The notes under the pieces were generated by a model that ran no database searches, was not told the origin of the DNA, and worked only from the letters and a program-made list of their open reading frames with translations. Shown here piece by piece: positions 31,934 to 45,357 of a stretch of 64,000 bases of DNA (positions are counted from its first letter, which is position 1; each line of letters starts with the position of its first letter). Source of the DNA: Siphonodentalium dalli. Lineage: Eukaryota > Mollusca > Scaphopoda > Gadilida > Siphonodentaliidae. The stretch is from contig CP136064.1 of the NCBI GenBank assembly GCA_032622095.1, positions 133,247,129 through 133,311,128 on the forward strand, read 5' to 3'. A program made the translations under genes and the position numbers.

Positions 31934-32533
31934 GCCCTAAGTAAATGACCCACTAACTGGGGTTTTTAATCTGTTTATAACTGCGGTTAAACCGTAACCG
32001 GACCACAGTTACGGGTAAGTAACTGCGGTTTAGATAACCGTAGTTATATCACTTGACTGCTGTTACACAGCACATACTGTAAATGCTGACATTACTGTGT
32101 TTGAATTGTGATGGCGAAAAGACTAGCCATGCAGGCCATATATTTCATCTGATTTTGCGAGAATCCATACATACTTTTACACGAGAATCCAGGGTAATTT
32201 GCGAGAATATTTACAAGAATCTAGATTTGGATTCTCGCCAAAATATAAGCCCTGCCATGAGTGATGGATATGTCAGTGGATGGTACCTGTACATGTATGA
32301 CCGTATACTTGACAAACAGTCATGGCAACTAAAACACGACACAACAATACCGGTACATAGTAGACCATGTGCATGGTTGTTCCGCTGAAACAGATACCAG
32401 TTTAACTGCGAATGGTATGTATCAGCCAGTTGTGGAATACGGTTTAATTGCATCTTATAACCGCGGTTAACATTAAACGAAATGCGATTAAACTGGGGTG
32501 TCACCCCAGTTAGATGGGCCATTTACTTAAGGC
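31934..32533. mobile_element. 600-bp TIR element, non-autonomous
   Basis: GCCCTAAGTAAATGACCCA...AACTGGGG (31934-31963) pairs with CCCCAGTTAGATGG...CATTTACTTAAGGC (32503-32533). The interior repeats taactgcggtta and taaccgcggtta palindromic words. No target duplication is obvious. A smaller MITE is nested at 32132. Confidence 0.7.
32132..32254. mobile_element. 123-bp nested MITE with CCATG duplication
   Basis: The ends are CAGGCCATATATTT and AAATATAAGCCCTG, with CCATG at 32127-32131 and 32255-32259. gcgagaatcca repeats inside on both strands. Confidence 0.8.
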
Positions 32534-34000
32534 AATGCAGCATCGAGTTGATGTTACAAATGCATATGTATGTTTACAAATAGGTTTGTTGAGATTTTTG
32601 TTCCATACCTCAACTGAGTATGGTAGGTCAGTGGGTCACATCATTACTTTACATGAATACATCATTACTTCCACTGAAGTTTATATTGGGTCCGATTTAG
32701 ACACAAAAAACTTTTCGCCTTCCTTGCCTACCTTTTTTAAATTACCATGTAAGGCCTAAAAAAGCAGATTGTTTTCGCTAACCAGACCGACCCTATTTTA
32801 AACTCCTGACCGGTAACTTTTTATTTCCATCGGAATTTTTTTTGTTTTACTTACATAATGCCGCAATGATAATCTTAGCAATGGGAAGCCAACGACGTAA
32901 TCACGTTTCCCCATTCTGCACAATGCTAAATTATCAAACTTTACCTCGCCAGTATATCAAGTTAAATATGCTAAATGTCATTTTTTTCAGCTTAATATGT
33001 GAGAGTGACCTACCAATGGAATCATGTGGAAATAAAAAAATTGCATAATCTCGAATAGATGACCTACATGTTTGGTGTCAAGCTCGAAAAAAATATTTTA
33101 TGATGTAAAATTGTAAATTGTTGTCGTTTGATCGCTGTAAATTAGCAAGAACGTTGGCTATTTTCGTGCAAATTTCACCATGCGCACAGAGGGCATAAAA
33201 CACCTTAACAGAGCCAAACGGGCATAATTTCTTTCATAAACATAATCCTCAGATCCTTATCTTAATAAAGAATATATCGATATTTAGCATGCGCTATGGA
33301 TCGCTTTTTGTATTTTTTGCTCAATGTATGATCGCGCAATCATGTTTTGTTAACAAATCCACATGTTGCGCTGTCCAAAATACACAGCATTTTCCATGTG
33401 TTATGTACATGTATCTCACATTCATAAGCTTACTCTACTAGTAGTCTACAATAATAATAAATTGGCATTTTAGATTTTAGTTCAAGTACCCAATCTTGAT
33501 TTAATATTTTGATTTGTTTAGTTTAGTTGTTGTCATTTCAATATAAAATTTTCTTTCAATTATTACTCTTTCATCAAATTCATTGTTTTATACTGATATA
33601 CATGTATCTGGTTTGCAGGGGTGCAACGGTCGATTTGGAGGGGATCTGGGGATGTAATGTTATATCGTGAAAAAAAGTACCTACCATAATTTTTTTTCAG
33701 TTCATTAGAGGAAACAAACAGCTTTTTTTAGGCCGAATGGACATGTAAAACACATCTATGTTGATAAAAGCTGCAAAATAAACCATGACTTTATTTTAGC
33801 ACATGCTTGCTTTATTTTAGCAAATGGATACTTCAGCTATCATAATCAAGTCACGCGCTCAGAACTACAACCAAAAATCTTTCGCTCGATTCCCAATTGG
33901 CTTAATCATACTCGCGAAAATAAACCTTGTTTCTCATCAAACTATATCGATATTCTATTATATATATATATAGTATATACCGGTACTGTGTATACAATAA
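32534..34000. other. gene-less AT-rich stretch
   Basis: Short frames (32514-32759, 32842-33048) lack recognisable domains. acatgtacatgta words and an (ataata)n patch at 33450 are present. Nothing else is supported. Confidence 0.4.
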
Positions 34001-34190
34001 AGGTACTCAATCCGATCAGACGCTCCTAAATTACTATTTCTTTGGCTTCGGGTGTAAAAATATATGATTTGATTAACAATAATAGCCACAAACCTTTAGA
34101 AACAGCACATTTCAAACATCGATGTCTAAACCATATTTTTTACCCCCGAAGCCAAAGAAATAGTAATTTAGGAGCTCAGATTGAGTATCT
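34001..34190. mobile_element. TTAA-type MITE (family C), copy 1
   Basis: AGGTACTCAATCCGATCAG and gacgctcctaaattactattt/ctttggcttcgg run inward and are mirrored at 34142-34190 (ccgaagccaaagaaatagta, ...ttgagtatct). Flanks are ATAA on the left and TTAA on the right. Same family as 41450, 43893 and 48288. Confidence 0.8.
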
Positions 34191-34655
34191 TTAAGCAGTA
34201 ATAATTTTAGCTGGAATTTTCAAAAAACGGTTTATTTCTATTAAGATACATGTGTACATGTATGATGTACATGTATTTGTGGTTGCAGATGAATCCCAAT
34301 TTCAGGAATAAATCAGTGCTGTTCTGAGAGTGGCAGTCAGGTGAAAATGTGATTGCATGGAAGTTGCCTAGACTTTTGCTAGCAATGTCGATAGTAGCAA
34401 TGTTGTCATGTACATGTACAGTATGCGCACCATTGTGCCAAAGTGCAATGAGATAGCATTTCCATGTCCCTTCTTGGAACTCAGATCACTCCAAACACTG
34501 GTGCATATTCTGGGTATACAGTATTGTCAGATATAAAAATAGTTTTCCTACCTGGAATTTTTTTTGCTCAGACAAGTTTTGGCCTTATCGAAAATAAATA
34601 ATTGTGGCATTCTCTGCATATTGTCTCACAGTTGTGTGTATTCTTCAATTGCAGC
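34191..34655. other. upstream region of the SAMD3-like gene
   Basis: A polypyrimidine tract and acceptor (ttcttcaattgcag, ending 34654) lie one base before the ATG, so a non-coding 5' exon further upstream is likely. I cannot place the promoter. Confidence 0.35.
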
Positions 34656-37600
34656 ATGGACTTTCATGTTACATATGGAAGTGTGAAAAGGCCGATTCGA
34701 GTCACATCTCAAGCCGAGGTCCTTCAGCAGATTAGAACAACATTTCAAATACCAGAAGATATGTTGATCCGTATCCAGGTTAGTCTATTAAAACACATCT
34801 ACATTATTATTTGTATTATTTAGTTTGAGATTGCTGCTACAGTGTTTATATCTTATTCTTTTATGAAATTAAATATTGTGCAAAAGTCATCTGTTATACG
34901 GTACATCTTTCAATTGACAATTGAAGGATACCGGCTAGTTGAAATTAGACACTGCGCTACTCTTTGGGATTATGTAAACAGTTAATTAAAATGGCTCAAT
35001 CCACATGATGTCGATGTCTGCATTGACCACTTGTTTATCCAACTGTCTGATTGTTTTTAGAAGTAGTGTGATAACACAAACATTTTCTTTCTTAATTTTT
35101 TTCAAGTTCGAGTGTGGCTTTGAGTTTTTTTTTATGGAGTTTGGCTTTTTTTCTACTCGGAATTCACATGGTATGATAACATCTAACCAAGTCTAACCAA
35201 ATTTATGGAATGTAAGTTTTTTGCTCAATTTGACCAAAAAGTTGTATTAATTCTGAAACCTTAATTACTTTTATTGTAGCTTTTTAATGAAAGATGGTCG
35301 GACTTCACTGAAGTGGAAGTGTGTGACCTTCCAGCTGAGGGTCGATTGAATGTGATAGAGACTACTCAACACACTCCAGTTGTACATGCCAACAACATTC
35401 CATCACATCCAGCTGCAGCTGCTATCATTCACCATTCTGACTCCGGTGTAGTGTGAGTTTAATTCATTAAATAAACAAATTATTATTATTTAAAAACATG
35501 GACTTATTTTGGGTGCTTTGAACTGTTAGATCACTGCCTACTTTTGTATATTTATTTTACACCCACCATCTATTTTGACCCAGTTCCGTGATATGCCCTT
35601 GAAATTTGTCCAAAATAGTGTCATAATAAATATTTTTTATGTAATGAAATAACATGTCTCATTCTGTCTGAAAGATTTCTCCTGATGGTACAAGGTAAGG
35701 AAGTCAAAGAACATTCAATTTGTCTAAATATGTTTAAAAAGGAGCAATTAAGCGATCATACTAATGTCACTAAAGGCATTATTTCATTACCAAAAATTAA
35801 GCCAGCGCAAAAGGTTGTAAAACACATCTTATTGGGAGACTGAACTGCTGCAATGTAGCAATTGGAGTGTACTGGGATGCGCAATACCATAGCTACCTCA
35901 AACTGGGAAATAGTTAATTTAGCCCTTTCAAATTCAACTATATTAGTTAAATATAATGATAAATGTTGATTGATATAAAACAAATTAATTGATATGAGTA
36001 AATTTTATAAAATCTGTAGCACACCCATATATTCTATGATATATTTGTCTAATCATTTCAACAATCTACTTTACAGTGAACAACCTGCAGGTCAACTGCT
36101 GTGGAACCCGAATTACCGAGTGCCAGTGGAGAATTTTTTTACCACCACCCAACAGAAGCTTCAATCTCGTTCCAGTAGTGAACTCACTGACGTCGAGAAA
36201 CTTGACATTGTTGATGTTCTATGGAAAGACATATGCAACTACACATAGTGAGTACTACAAAATATTCAGGACCCATTCAATTCAGGATGTATATATAATT
36301 GTGTATACTTGTGAATATTCGAACCTAATTAGCAGCCTTGAAATGATGGTGGGTTGGCGATGGATATGCTGTTAAAATATTCATCTCCGTCAAAAACTGC
36401 CATAAACAGAAATGATAGTAAAACAAAAAATCATTACAGAACCTGGCTTTTGTTCAGATCTGTATATGCTAAACATAAAGATGTTTTCTTGATATGGAAA
36501 TAATTGGGTGTGATTAACCAATTGATTTGAGCTGTTATGTAAACAGAAGCAAAACTTATGTAACACGAGCAGACTCTTGTTTATATTCACCATAGTATGT
36601 CTTGAAGACAATATACTATTTACCCGCTGATTATGTTTGACATATGAATAAAATTGTATATATTTTAATATTCCTTCTGTTGATAGTGATTTAAACAAAT
36701 ATGAATATTTCTGCAATGTGCCTTTAAATAAAACAATTTTTATTTAAGATTTATATCAGTATTTCTGAAACACAACATTTTGATATTAAACTAGTCCATT
36801 GTCTCACTTACAAACTATATGACGTTTGTCTGAACAATACCGATATTATGTGAATTTTTCTGTAGATATGGGCAGATTGTTGGTAAACATTGCTACATAC
36901 ATGTAACAAACAATGAAGAATGAAATTTTAAGTTATTGTACTGACATTCAACACTTACATTGGAAATCAAGACAAGTAGGAAGTTGATGAACACTTTACT
37001 GTTATTGTGCTGTTATTCTATTGTCTTAATTCTGGAGTGTCCCATTTTTATTTCAGTTACCCCACACCTCGTCAGTATCGTCAAGCAGTAGGGGCTCTGC
37101 TTGAAACCTCAGATGTGTTGAGAAATATTTCTGCCAGCAAGGCTGGGAGTGAACCTATGGTAAGTTATAGTTTCACGTTTTGCTTATTTTTAAATGCTCA
37201 ATTTTAGATTATTCTAACACTTAACCCATTGAATATTTCAATGATCTGGCTCTAATTATGGTCATAATGATAGACCAAAATGAAATTATGAAATACAAGC
37301 AATATTACAACACAATTCTCCATTTACCCAGAATTATTAATGATGATGAATATTTCAATGATCTGGCTCTAATTATGGTCATAATGATAGACCAAGATGA
37401 AATACAAGCAATATAACAACACAATTCTCCATTTACCAAGAATTGTTAATGAGCGAGTGTGTGAATATCACATTCTGTTATGACCAATTTCCACCTCTCA
37501 TGGGACAGTAACAACTAAAATTCATTAATAAAAAAAAATTATCTAAAAAAGAGATACATCTATCAGCTGATAGAAGCAAAAACAAAATGTCCATATTTAA

Positions 37601-40600
37601 GAATTGCATAATGAACTAGTTTTTCTATTGTGTCAGTGTCAAACTATCCTTTTGCAGGACTTCTGGAAACTGAGGCTTTCTGAAAAATTTCGAAACAGTC
37701 GGAGAAGGAAGTTAGCGAAGCAGCCAGATGTTCTGGCCAGAAAAGAGAAGAGGGCGAAGCAAGGTAGTAATTATATATTGAATGGCTTACCAGCAATTTG
37801 TATCATTCTTAATCTGTTCAGATGTCAAGTTTGAGCTATTGCCCATATAATTATAGGTTGGACTTGGAGTCCTTCCGTTAACAATTGCATTGGCATAGAT
37901 TTTGTTGAAAAACATGGCCACCAGCAGCCATTTTGGATTTCAAATTTGAATTAATCGGTGCACCATGCAGTAGCATTTATTGAAGAAATAGTTTGAAAAT
38001 TTACAGGCATGTTTAAAATCCTTCTGTAGATGGGAGCCATTAAATTTTTAGCAATTTTCAATGAAAAACATGGCTGCAAACAGCCATCTTGAATTTTACT
38101 CTTTGCACGTCTAAATCCAGAGGCACATCCTACAGACCACATTCCTCTTCTGACCGCCACCAAACTTCATCTGGATATTCACAGTTCCCTCCAAATGGGA
38201 GCCATTGATTATTTACGAATCTGGCATTTTACTCTTCGATGACTAAATCCTTCTGCACGCCCTATAGGCCTCATCCAAATTAATGTTTAAAAACATGTTC
38301 ACCAACGGCCATCTTTGATTTGACTCTTTTCATGACAAAAATACTGTGGCACACCCTACATGCCACATCCCTCATCCAAACTTCATCTGTTTCTTTGGGG
38401 TGACTGTGAAGTCTAGATGAAAGCTGTCAAATGCAGCCTTATTGAATATCACATTTGAATCCTGCAGCCCACATTTATTGGAGTAAAATTATTTTTATTT
38501 ACAATCTGTTTCCTAAAAACTTTTGCCATTCCTCCTTTCTCAATTCTCATCTATTGACTGCTAAAAATTATTAACGCTTCCCCAAGCTACAGTGTCATAG
38601 ACACTTTCATTAGTGTATGGCCTTAAGATTAAAAAAGTATTTATTGGTTATACGTCCTATAGCTTTCTTAACATTGACCTGTCAATTCAATTCACCATGA
38701 ACATGCTTTTATGTGTGGATAGATTAACATTATATACTATGATAAGGAGAGTTTGAAATTAAAATATAAAGGTTAAATGACATGATAATGTAACTTATTA
38801 ATTATGGTTGTCTGGGCTTTGAGTGCAAGGGGTTAATTGCATACTGTACTTTAGCAATATAAAGAGATGTATTGATAGTGACACTGCCCATATTCTACAG
38901 AAACCTTAATGTAGACTTCATAGTTTTGTTGGCCAACACATTTGGTTATACTGGAAATTATAATAGTAGTTTATCATTTATCTGTAATATTAAGTTATCA
39001 GAAATGTTAAGGAATTTTCCAAAAATGGGAAGACAACTTTGAAGCTGAAAAAGTTATGGCCTATAATGTTTCACTGCACCAAATTAGAAATAGTCATTTA
39101 ATGTTTCAATCTCCTTCCAGTTTCAGTTGATAAACCACTGGTTTGGGGCATTGCTAATTACAAACCAGCACGACCAGATGGTGAGGACGATGCATCCATG
39201 AAGGTGATAGAGAAGTTGATGGTGGATGAACGGCAGCGCAAGAAACCTAACTACGCAAAAATCCAGCTGATGATGGATCGTTCATTTTCGGACAGACGAA
39301 CGTTCATCATTGATGATTGCCCACGGGTGGCGCAGATTAAGCAGCGCTATCCATGCCTGTTCGACGATGATGAGGTAACTAATGTTTTTTTGTCAATTAT
39401 TTTTTTAAACTAGTGTGAAGTGTGGGTTTTTTTATTGTTTTGTTTTATTTACAAAACCAACATGTTCTGTATTAAAGGCTTGAATGAAAATAATATATAT
39501 AGACATTTTCTATAGTATAAAACATTTTAAGTGTGGTTTGTTATATAAATTCTGTATGATTTGACAGAAGTATTGGACATTGGCAGCCTTTTACTAGTGT
39601 ATTCTTCAGTAAATTAGTGATATCTATATTGCCAATATACCGTAATTAACACTTGAAACTCACAAATTCCTGAATGAGGCAGCCAAACCATTGTTTAATT
39701 TGTGTACTATTTAATTCTATCTGTATTCTATCAGCCCTTGAAATTCACAAATTCATAAACAAGGCAACCAGACAAAACATTGGTCTGTTGAAGCCCTTAA
39801 AATCTATAAAATTTTCATAAATCAAAACATAATACTTCTACATTGAATCAGGAGCTCTCTTATCCAACTGAGAATCATATTACTGATTCTTTCCGGATTT
39901 TAAGGCCTGCCATTTTAGTCATGATTTTTCATTTACAGATCTGGAATAATTTCTTAAACCTAAAATTGTTGTTTTCTTTTTTGGTCTTTGATGCAGTAAA
40001 TACAATGCAAGTGTTTACTGTTGTCCTGTAAATGTCTGTTGTGGTTCATTTACTTTTGCAAAGTTATCATGTTTTTAAAAAGAAAGGTCAAAACAGGATT
40101 CGCGGAAGTATGTCACAAAAATATGGTTTGCCTCAATGACCAACAGTTCTGTTGACCGTCACAATGTTGCTCAATATTGTCTTGTTGCTTGGAAGAGAGA
40201 ACCCAATTTCTCATTAAATGATATTTTTTTGGAATTTATATATGCAAGCTTGTTTACATGTATTTGACTCAAATTGAGTAACGGTTCCATACATATTTTA
40301 ACCAAGAGAATTCCTTATGTCTAAGCAGATTTTAGGGATGCTGCTTCACATGAAAATATATCGTGGAATAAAATTTATGGCTCTTTCCTTTCAGCTTGCT
40401 GAAGAGTACAAACGTCTCACAGGAGATGAGTTGAGCAGTAGTCTGACCAGCGGAATGCTAACTTATTCATCTAGACTGCTGGAACATCTCCCAAAAAAGA
40501 CCCCTCTTCTGTTGGAAGCGAAGCGAAACATCTCGTCAACAACCCATGAATCTGACAGAAGTTGTAAGTATAATTTATGCATCACTCGATCAATTAAGCT

Positions 40601-42238
40601 TAGTAAATATAATGGAGAAAGTAGTAGATCATTTGGTACAGTTCGGCAGAGGTAACTTGGGTCCCACGCAGGCAAGCTAGTTCCCCCGACATACCTTGTT
40701 AAAGAAAATTTCCAAACTTGAAGAAATTGATCATCTTCAATGCTTTTTTTTAACCAACATTAATTTACAACAATATGTCAGATGGGGTGGATCAATACCA
40801 TTTTTGTGTTACAAATAATGTCTACATGTATTCTGGCCCTTTTGGGATATAAATAAAATTTAGGAATTCTTGCCCGGTATCTGTTATTTCAACGCCGATG
40901 AGAACATGTCAAACATCTGTGAAAAGATTTGGGAATTAAATCAATTTAGGATTATACCTTCTATGTTTTCTGTCATTCTTTCCCAATATATGTAATTTCA
41001 AGACCTGTCAGTACATGTCAAACATCTGAAAAGCTTGTGTTAAAATTTTTTATTTTAAATTAAAATTCAGATGTAACAATCCACTTGCTGATATTTGATT
41101 GCATTTGAGTAAAATTGATAAATGTATGTTATATGTTATACATGTTTCTTATTTTTCTCTAGTTGCAGAAAGTGCTGCTGCATTTGTATTATTGCCAGCA
41201 GTGTTTAAAGAGAAGATTGCATACATTCTTACAAAAGAATCAGAGGTTAGTCTTAATGTTTTCATTTGATTAATTAAGAACTTTCTCATAGTTCAATTGA
41301 AAACCTTCACAGTACTACTTTTTTTCAAAATATTAGTTTGAAAATTTGTTAGTGTTTTGTAAATGCAAAATCACTATGAATGACTGAATTCTGATAGAAT
41401 TTTGCTTTGCAAACCCATTGTAAAGCACAATAAATTAATTATTATTTAAAGGTCCAATTAGACGATCCTAAATTCATTGGCTTTGGGGGGTGAAAAAAAT
41501 TTGTCTCAAGTTGAGAAACCCATCTGTCAAATCAGACATCGATTTTTGAAGTTTGTCATATCTCGAGATGTGTAATAATATGTGGCCCAGAAACACTTGG
41601 TCAAATGGAATGTCTCGGTATGGGGAATGTCTAATCAATTTTACCTTTAATATTATAATTTAGTAGCCATGTAGTGAATATATTCCATATCCCGTAACTT
41701 TAGACAGTGGACTTCTGTATGAAGTATCATTAAATGTTATTTTACATGTAGATTTTTACCATTTTCATTTAACTTTTATACCATGTTTACTATGAAAAGT
41801 ACTTGAATTTAGTTTTTTTATCTTTTATGCCATGTATACTATGAAAGGAACTTGAATTTGATTTTATCTTTAATGCCATGTTTACTATGAAAAGAACTTG
41901 AATTTATTGGACTTGCCTAACTTATATAATTTACAATTCAATTTCAGGATCGACCGGCTGATGCTACAGACTCACCATTCATAATGAGCAAAGGCGAATT
42001 CTTCAACACAGAGACGGAGTTCGTCATCAATGTTGAAGGGATTGATGTATGTGGAGCATCGACATTGCTCCAGGCGTTCGGCCTTCTCATATCATCCTTT
42101 TATGCATTCAACATGGTTTATCCCGCAAAGATTGCAACAACTTTGACATTCATTCAACGAGTCCTTCTCAACATCAATGACAGCAACAAAGTGGACAAAT
42201 ACACCAAGAAAATATCAACGCTACTAAAGAAATTATAG
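34656..42238 (+). CDS. SAMD3-like uncharacterised protein, nine coding exons
   Basis: Exons 34656-34778, 35280-35452, 36077-36247, 37057-37159, 37658-37763, 39121-39374, 40395-40563, 41163-41245 and 41948-42238 (TAG) join in frame with GT-AG introns and give 490 aa. Residues 1-65 look like a small ubiquitin/PB1/CIDE-N-type fold. Later segments, LLWNPNYRVP (107-116), YYPTPRQYRQA, DFWKLRLSEKFRNSRRRK and KPLVWGIANYKP, then the C-terminal EFVINVEG...AFGLLISSFYAFNMVYP, follow the order known from the large animal family annotated as sterile alpha motif domain-containing protein 3-like or uncharacterised. A basic run at 202-225 could be a nuclear localisation signal. No SAM domain or catalytic motif is visible, and the molecular function is unknown. 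All splice phases agree, which is strong evidence of a real gene. Confidence 0.85.
37230..37455 (+). repeat. 117-bp tandem duplication in intron 4
   Basis: gaatatttcaatgatctggc, taattatggtcataatgatag and caacacaattctccattta occur at about 37230 and 37347 with a few differences and a small deletion. Confidence 0.8.
37905..38420 (+). repeat. degenerate repeats with gccattttgga words in intron 5
   Basis: Three rough units share aaaaacatggc.acc/gca, cagccat(t/c)tt and ...cccta.aggcc/cacatcc phrases near 37910, 38065 and 38290. The core resembles the array at 3.5-9.6 kb. Confidence 0.5.
40880..41045 (+). repeat. two-copy repeat in intron 7
   Basis: tatctgttatttcaacgcc, acatgtcaaacatctg and tgaaaag occur at about 40878 and again at 40988 as tatatgtaatttcaagacc and so on. 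The copies are diverged. Confidence 0.5.
41450..41646. mobile_element. TTAA-type MITE (family C) in intron 8
   Basis: TTAA lies at 41446-41449 and 41647-41650. The ends are aggtccaattagacgatcc and ...tctaatcaattttacct, and the ttggctttggggggtgaaaaa core fits the family. It sits inside the SAMD3-like gene but away from splice sites. Confidence 0.75.
41790..41905 (+). repeat. three short tandem units in intron 8
   Basis: The 50-odd-bp unit (tttta.gccatgtttactatg then aaaag.acttgaattt) occurs three times before the last acceptor. Confidence 0.7.
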
Positions 42239-42248
42239 TAAGGTTTTA

Positions 42249-42433
42249 AATAAATTTTAAAGTAAATCGCCAAGTCCCCAGTTTATAACGACATTTACAA
42301 AACAAGTAAATTAAGCCTGGACTGAGTCTCCAGACCTAATTTACTGGACATGTTTTGCAAATTCAACTATAATCTTGGGACAATTAGCAGATTATATTTA
42401 TTACATGATCCTACAATTATTCCATTCAATAAA
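42249..42433 (+). terminator. candidate polyadenylation signals of the SAMD3-like gene
   Basis: AATAAA occurs at 42249-42254, only 11 bases after the stop, and again at 42428-42433. The intervening MITE (42274-42383) would be part of the 3'UTR if the second is used. Confidence 0.45.
42274..42383. mobile_element. hairpin MITE (family D), copy 1
   Basis: agtccccagtttataacgac, atttacaaaacaagtaaatt and cctgga pair with tccagacctaatttactgg and gttttgcaaattcaactata in the other half. Copy 2 is at 42790-42908. Confidence 0.7.
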
Positions 42434-42789
42434 CCCATTCTATAAATTGTCATATTAAACTTTTGTTTAATAACAGGAAATAGTGACAGGTGTCTTTTGA
42501 CTTCCAGTTTGTCATCTGCTTACATTCTGTATGCCTCGTCTCAAAATACTATGGCTTCCAATATTTTTCCAACAAACTATAAGGAATGAAGAGTTATGTC
42601 ATTAAATATGCCAAAGAGTCTTTATTTATCTTGGACTATTTCTTTACTCAGCCAAATATCGCAAAATTTCATGAAATATCATCAGTCATCACATGCCTTA
42701 TATAAGCTGATGTTAGTTACACATCCCTTTTGTTGATGAAGTATGGTTTGTTGAGGTTTTGGATCATGTAATAAATAAAATCTACAATG

Positions 42790-42908
42790 AGTCCCTTATT
42801 TATAGTAGAATTTACAAAACTTGTCCAGTAAACTGTCCAGCCAAAGGCTCGGTTCAGACCTAATTTACTGGACTCGTTTTGTAAATCTGCTATAAACTGG
42901 GGACTCGT
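42790..42908. mobile_element. hairpin MITE (family D), copy 2
   Basis: gagtcccttatttatagtag, aatttacaaaacttgtcc and agtaaac pair with gtttactgg-type words, ggactcgttttgtaaat and aactggggactc. It has the same termini as copy 1. No clear target duplication. Confidence 0.7.
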
Positions 42909-42909
42909 T

Positions 42910-43527
42910 GCCATTCCTCTATTTATCGCATAGGTTGGCAATCAAATTTATATCAACTGAAACCAAATGGCAGCCACTGCAATGTGAATCCGCTTGTAAT
43001 GACATGAAACATCCCTACTGTGATTAACCTTGATAAAATGGTTCTCAGAAAGAATTTTAGATTAAAGTCATCTTTTGCATTTAATCTCTTATGCATCTCT
43101 CTTCATGTTTGTCAAGTAAACCATAACAAAATCAGATAATTTAAATTAATTAGCTATAAATTTATATATTTTTTGCAAATTATTTTGGGCTCTTGTGTCT
43201 GAGGACACATGGACAGTTTTCATGTTAATCGACGATTGTTCATTATCATTTTTAATTAAAGCACTTTGCGATAAATATTGTTGCCACTGCATTCATTCAT
43301 TTTATATAACTTTTGGGAACAAATTATTTGCTCTGCTTTCACAACTATCAAGAAATTTTGCTTCACAAAAGAAATAATATCCCTATTCACTTCAAAAGTG
43401 TATATTTTCTGTTATATACTTCAATTTCATATTACTACACTTATTACATAAGGTTAGATGTAAAATATTGATATTTCATTTGCTTATTTAAATTTTGTCT
43501 CACTCAGAAAGGGTCTTCGTTTTTAGT
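42910..43527. other. gene-less stretch
   Basis: The frame at 43195-43377 has no recognisable motif. Nothing else can be named. Confidence 0.35.
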
Positions 43528-43762
43528 TAGGGCTGCAACGATACCATTGGTCATGATATGATACGTATCACGATACACTAAAATAGTGTTTCCAAATACG
43601 TCTGAATTATCAGAAACAACAAGTTTATAACTGGAGGAAACTTCATTTTAGACTGAAATAGAGTTTAGTTGTTGGTCAGATGACTTACATGTAACATGAT
43701 ATGCGTATCATTTGAAAGTGTATCGTGATACATTGAATTCACGATGAATCATTGTAGCCCTA
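43528..43762. mobile_element. hAT-type MITE
   Basis: The ends are TAGGGCTGCAACGATACC and, on the other strand, TAGGGCTACAATGATTCATC. Inside are tgatacgtatcacgataca and tgtatcgtgatacattg. The eight flanking bases agree at six positions (tttttagt/gtgttagt), consistent with a mutated 8-bp duplication. The termini resemble those of the 21350-22664 element. Confidence 0.75.
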
Positions 43763-43892
43763 GTGTTAGTGCTAACTATTTAAAAATAGAATATACTATT
43801 TTTGAGTGCTCCTGTACATAATACCGGTTAGAATTTATAACTTATTTTATGTTTTGGCATCAAGTCATTATTCATATTATTCATTATACTAA

Positions 43893-44275
43893 AGGTGCTC
43901 AATCCGATCATGCAGACGCTCCTAAATTACTATTTCTTTGGTTTCAGGGGTAAAAAATATTTGAGTCGAGAAACCTATAGATTTTTGAAGTTTGTGTTTT
44001 GAATTGTTTGATTTACCAGAAACACAGAGGTCAAACGGACGCTTTTGCAGATAAAGATGGATACAAAAAATGGTTATTATTACCACTTGATGTTAGAGTT
44101 ATCCATCTTTATCTGCCTGACCATCTATTTGACCCTCGTGCTTAAATCAGTTTGTGGGCCCACAAACAATAGAAACCGCAAAGTTCAAACATTGATATCT
44201 AATCACTCTGAGCTTTGATGAGTGGGTTCCTTGAATCGAATCAAATATTTTTTACCCCTGAAGGTTGATTTATGA
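43893..44275. mobile_element. TTAA-type MITE (family C), copy 3, right end damaged
   Basis: aggtgctcaatccgatcatgc and the ctcctaaattactatttctttgg core are on the left. The right side has tcaaatattttttacccctgaagg and then diverges. An internal hairpin pairs gcagataaagatggat with atccatctttatctgc. Confidence 0.65.
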
Positions 44276-44394
44276 GCATGGAAGATACAAGTTGCAAATT
44301 ACTGCACAAGAGCTGGGTTTCATAAGATACCACGATAGCTTGATGCTTGGGTGGTATTATTGTGCAAAGTTTATGTTCAGTAATTTTGTCAACA

Positions 44395-44601
44395 TACAGT
44401 AATGCACTAAGTAATCAACTCCTTAACCACAGCAGAATTATGGGTAACTTTTCAGGATTTAGTCAGAAATGTGGCTTGTTTTTATTCATCAGAAAGCTCT
44501 CACTGAGAGCTTTCAGATGAATGGCAACAAGCCATATTTCCGAAAAAGTTACTCATAATTCTGCTGTGGTTAAGGAGTCGATTACTTTGGGCATTACTGT
44601 A
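44395..44601. mobile_element. TA-flanked hairpin MITE (family A), complete copy
   Basis: TACAGTAATGC...GCATTACTGTA ends. Almost the whole length folds: ctccttaaccacagcagaatt, gaaagctctcactgagagctttc and aattctgctgtggttaaggag. The fragment at 6734 is a second member. Confidence 0.85.
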
Positions 44602-45357
44602 AGTGTGCTTCTATGATTATAAACAATTTGTGGATTTAATTGGATACATGATATTAAACACCCAGAAACTTTTCACATGACTAATCATTGAAAACACCTG
44701 TTTGAAGAATCATTCACATTACCACAAATAGCAGCCTAATGGATATATAATAATAACCCACCAAAGCTCAAAGTGACTCACTTGTCATAGTCAAAATCAG
44801 GTAATGGAATTCTCTTCCAACTGGATTACATTTAGAATGAATTTGAAGGGCACTCTATCTGCCATTTTAAATCGGAAATAGTCATGTGATTCAGTTTTTA
44901 GCCCTGATGTTTATATATTTATTAAATTTTTTCTGTACATGTATTCTAGTTTTACTCTTCTCTGTGCAGGTCTTCGCATGACTTCGCAACTTAAGGAAGT
45001 GTGCTGGTTTTTAAGAATATATTTAATTTGCTAAATCACATTATTGTGCCTTAAATATGTGACTGTTAGAAAAATGGCCAGAGAAGAATAAAACTAGTTA
45101 TGTGCTATGCTTGAGTGCTCATGTAAATAAGGATATAAAATATATTTGTACTGTTGGTGTGTATAAACACTTTTATAAGATATTTGTTATTCATTATATT
45201 AAAATAAAGATATTATCCTAAATTATTTCCTTGTCTGATACACTAACATCCCATTTCCTATTTCCCCATCCAGCCACCACAACACCCCACCCCATTTTGT
45301 AGCTGTGACACCCAACCCCTGAATAATAGACACTTTTGTCTTTTGGATGGGTCATGT
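44602..45357. other. gene-less stretch
   Basis: AATAAA words at about 45080 and 45205 and a C-rich patch at 45250-45330. No coding region supported. Confidence 0.35.
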
